From Mucilaginibacter aquatilis (GTDB lineage: Bacteria > Bacteroidota > Bacteroidia > Sphingobacteriales > Sphingobacteriaceae): a stretch of DNA of 64,000 nucleotides. Positions within the stretch are counted from its first letter, which is position 1. Each line of letters begins with the position of its first letter. The notes below the pieces were generated by a model. The model had not been told where the DNA came from. It was given only the letters and a program-made list of their open reading frames with translations, and did not search any database. Shown here in pieces: positions 63,846 through 64,000 of this stretch. Location: positions 310,001 to 374,000 of the forward strand of contig NZ_WQLA01000001.1 of assembly GCF_009755275.1 (NCBI RefSeq), given 5' to 3'. A program made the translations under genes and the position numbers.

Positions 63846-64000
63846 GCAGCCTCGCCCTCCTTGCGTGACAAATGTGCCGCTCCAACCAAGGCCATCAACA
63901 ATAATATTGATATAGCCTCAAACGGCAAAAGGTAGTTGGTCATGAGATTTACGCCAATGCCGTTTACTGTTACATCGGTTACGGTAATAACATTTTTTTG
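63842..64000 (-). CDS. nuoJ: NADH-quinone oxidoreductase subunit J (3' part)
   Basis: The last 52 codons only; the gene continues beyond the window. The visible end, with GVNLMTNYLLPFEAISILLL followed by ALVGAAHLSRKEGEA, matches the C-terminal helix of NuoJ. Four-nucleotide overlap with nuoK and the same strand place it in the nuo operon. Confidence 0.9.
   Translation of the reverse strand, partial: QKNVITVTDVTVNGIGVNLMTNYLLPFEAISILLLMALVGAAHLSRKEGEAA

Noticed and set aside
1..64000. tRNA or rRNA genes, phage or IS transposase genes
   Set aside because: No T-loop-like GGTTCRAATCC with a matching acceptor stem, no rRNA-like block and no transposase or integrase motif was seen in any gap.

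Overview
The window looks like chromosomal DNA of a Bacteroidota bacterium, most likely Sphingobacteriaceae (Mucilaginibacter/Pedobacter type). The reasons are TAnnTTTG promoter elements before many genes, weak Shine-Dalgarno sequences, lipoproteins with short lipoboxes, a SusC-type TonB plug, a GH127 enzyme, the purH-mreBCD-mrdA-rodA cluster, and nrdB/nrdA products that resemble eukaryotic-type class I reductase. This is by-eye inference; no database was searched. Most of the window is core metabolism, with no phage, integrase, transposase, CRISPR array, rRNA or tRNA seen.

Layout. 1-6.4 kb (+): membrane pyrophosphatase (5' end outside the window), RDD protein, APC permease, MFS exporter overlapping a MarC protein. 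6.4-13 kb (-): TRIC-like channel, VWA-domain membrane protein, DUF3253 protein, fabG, HVA1/TUDOR-like protein, lipoprotein, carA. 13.2-25.7 kb (mostly +): panB, RluA-type pseudouridine synthase, a reversed Ldh-family reductase, purN, purH, then the cell-wall elongation cluster mreBCD-mrdA-rodA, and a DUF1801/YdeI protein. 26-32.4 kb (-): cysteine-rich CWC protein, nrdA, nrdB, msrB, and a TetR-controlled unit of two small membrane proteins. 32.5-43 kb: GH127, a frameshifted lipoprotein, DUF3050 protein, gpmI plus a lipoprotein, nadC, plsY, M48 peptidase, DUF2071 protein, TPR protein. 43.6-53.7 kb: lon, two outer-membrane proteins, lipoprotein, arfB, cmk, dCMP deaminase, FucP-type transporter, LysE, SDR. 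53.8-64 kb (-): long PurF, then the 3' half of the nuo operon (nuoJ-K-L-M-N).

The most unusual region is the nuo operon. Two envelope proteins built from SusC/TonB-receptor modules are embedded in it: a small secreted plug-domain protein between nuoK and nuoL, and between nuoM and nuoN a DUF4139 (MuiA-like) protein carrying an inserted carboxypeptidase-regulatory domain and a DVVVIGYG motif. 

Other non-genic structure: (i) intergenic tracts made of degenerate 7-nt words, several folding as inverted pairs (10256, 10732, 13127, 17574, 20362, 25748, 28700); (ii) two hairpins that enclose a promoter-like box and a start codon (9080 and 46133); (iii) a pair of matching 22-bp palindromes around tetR; (iv) DnaA-box-like sites and an unlisted 48-codon ORF upstream of nrdB; (v) several genes whose -7 element lies 4-8 nt from the start codon, suggesting leaderless mRNAs; (vi) a MITE-like remnant at 25849.
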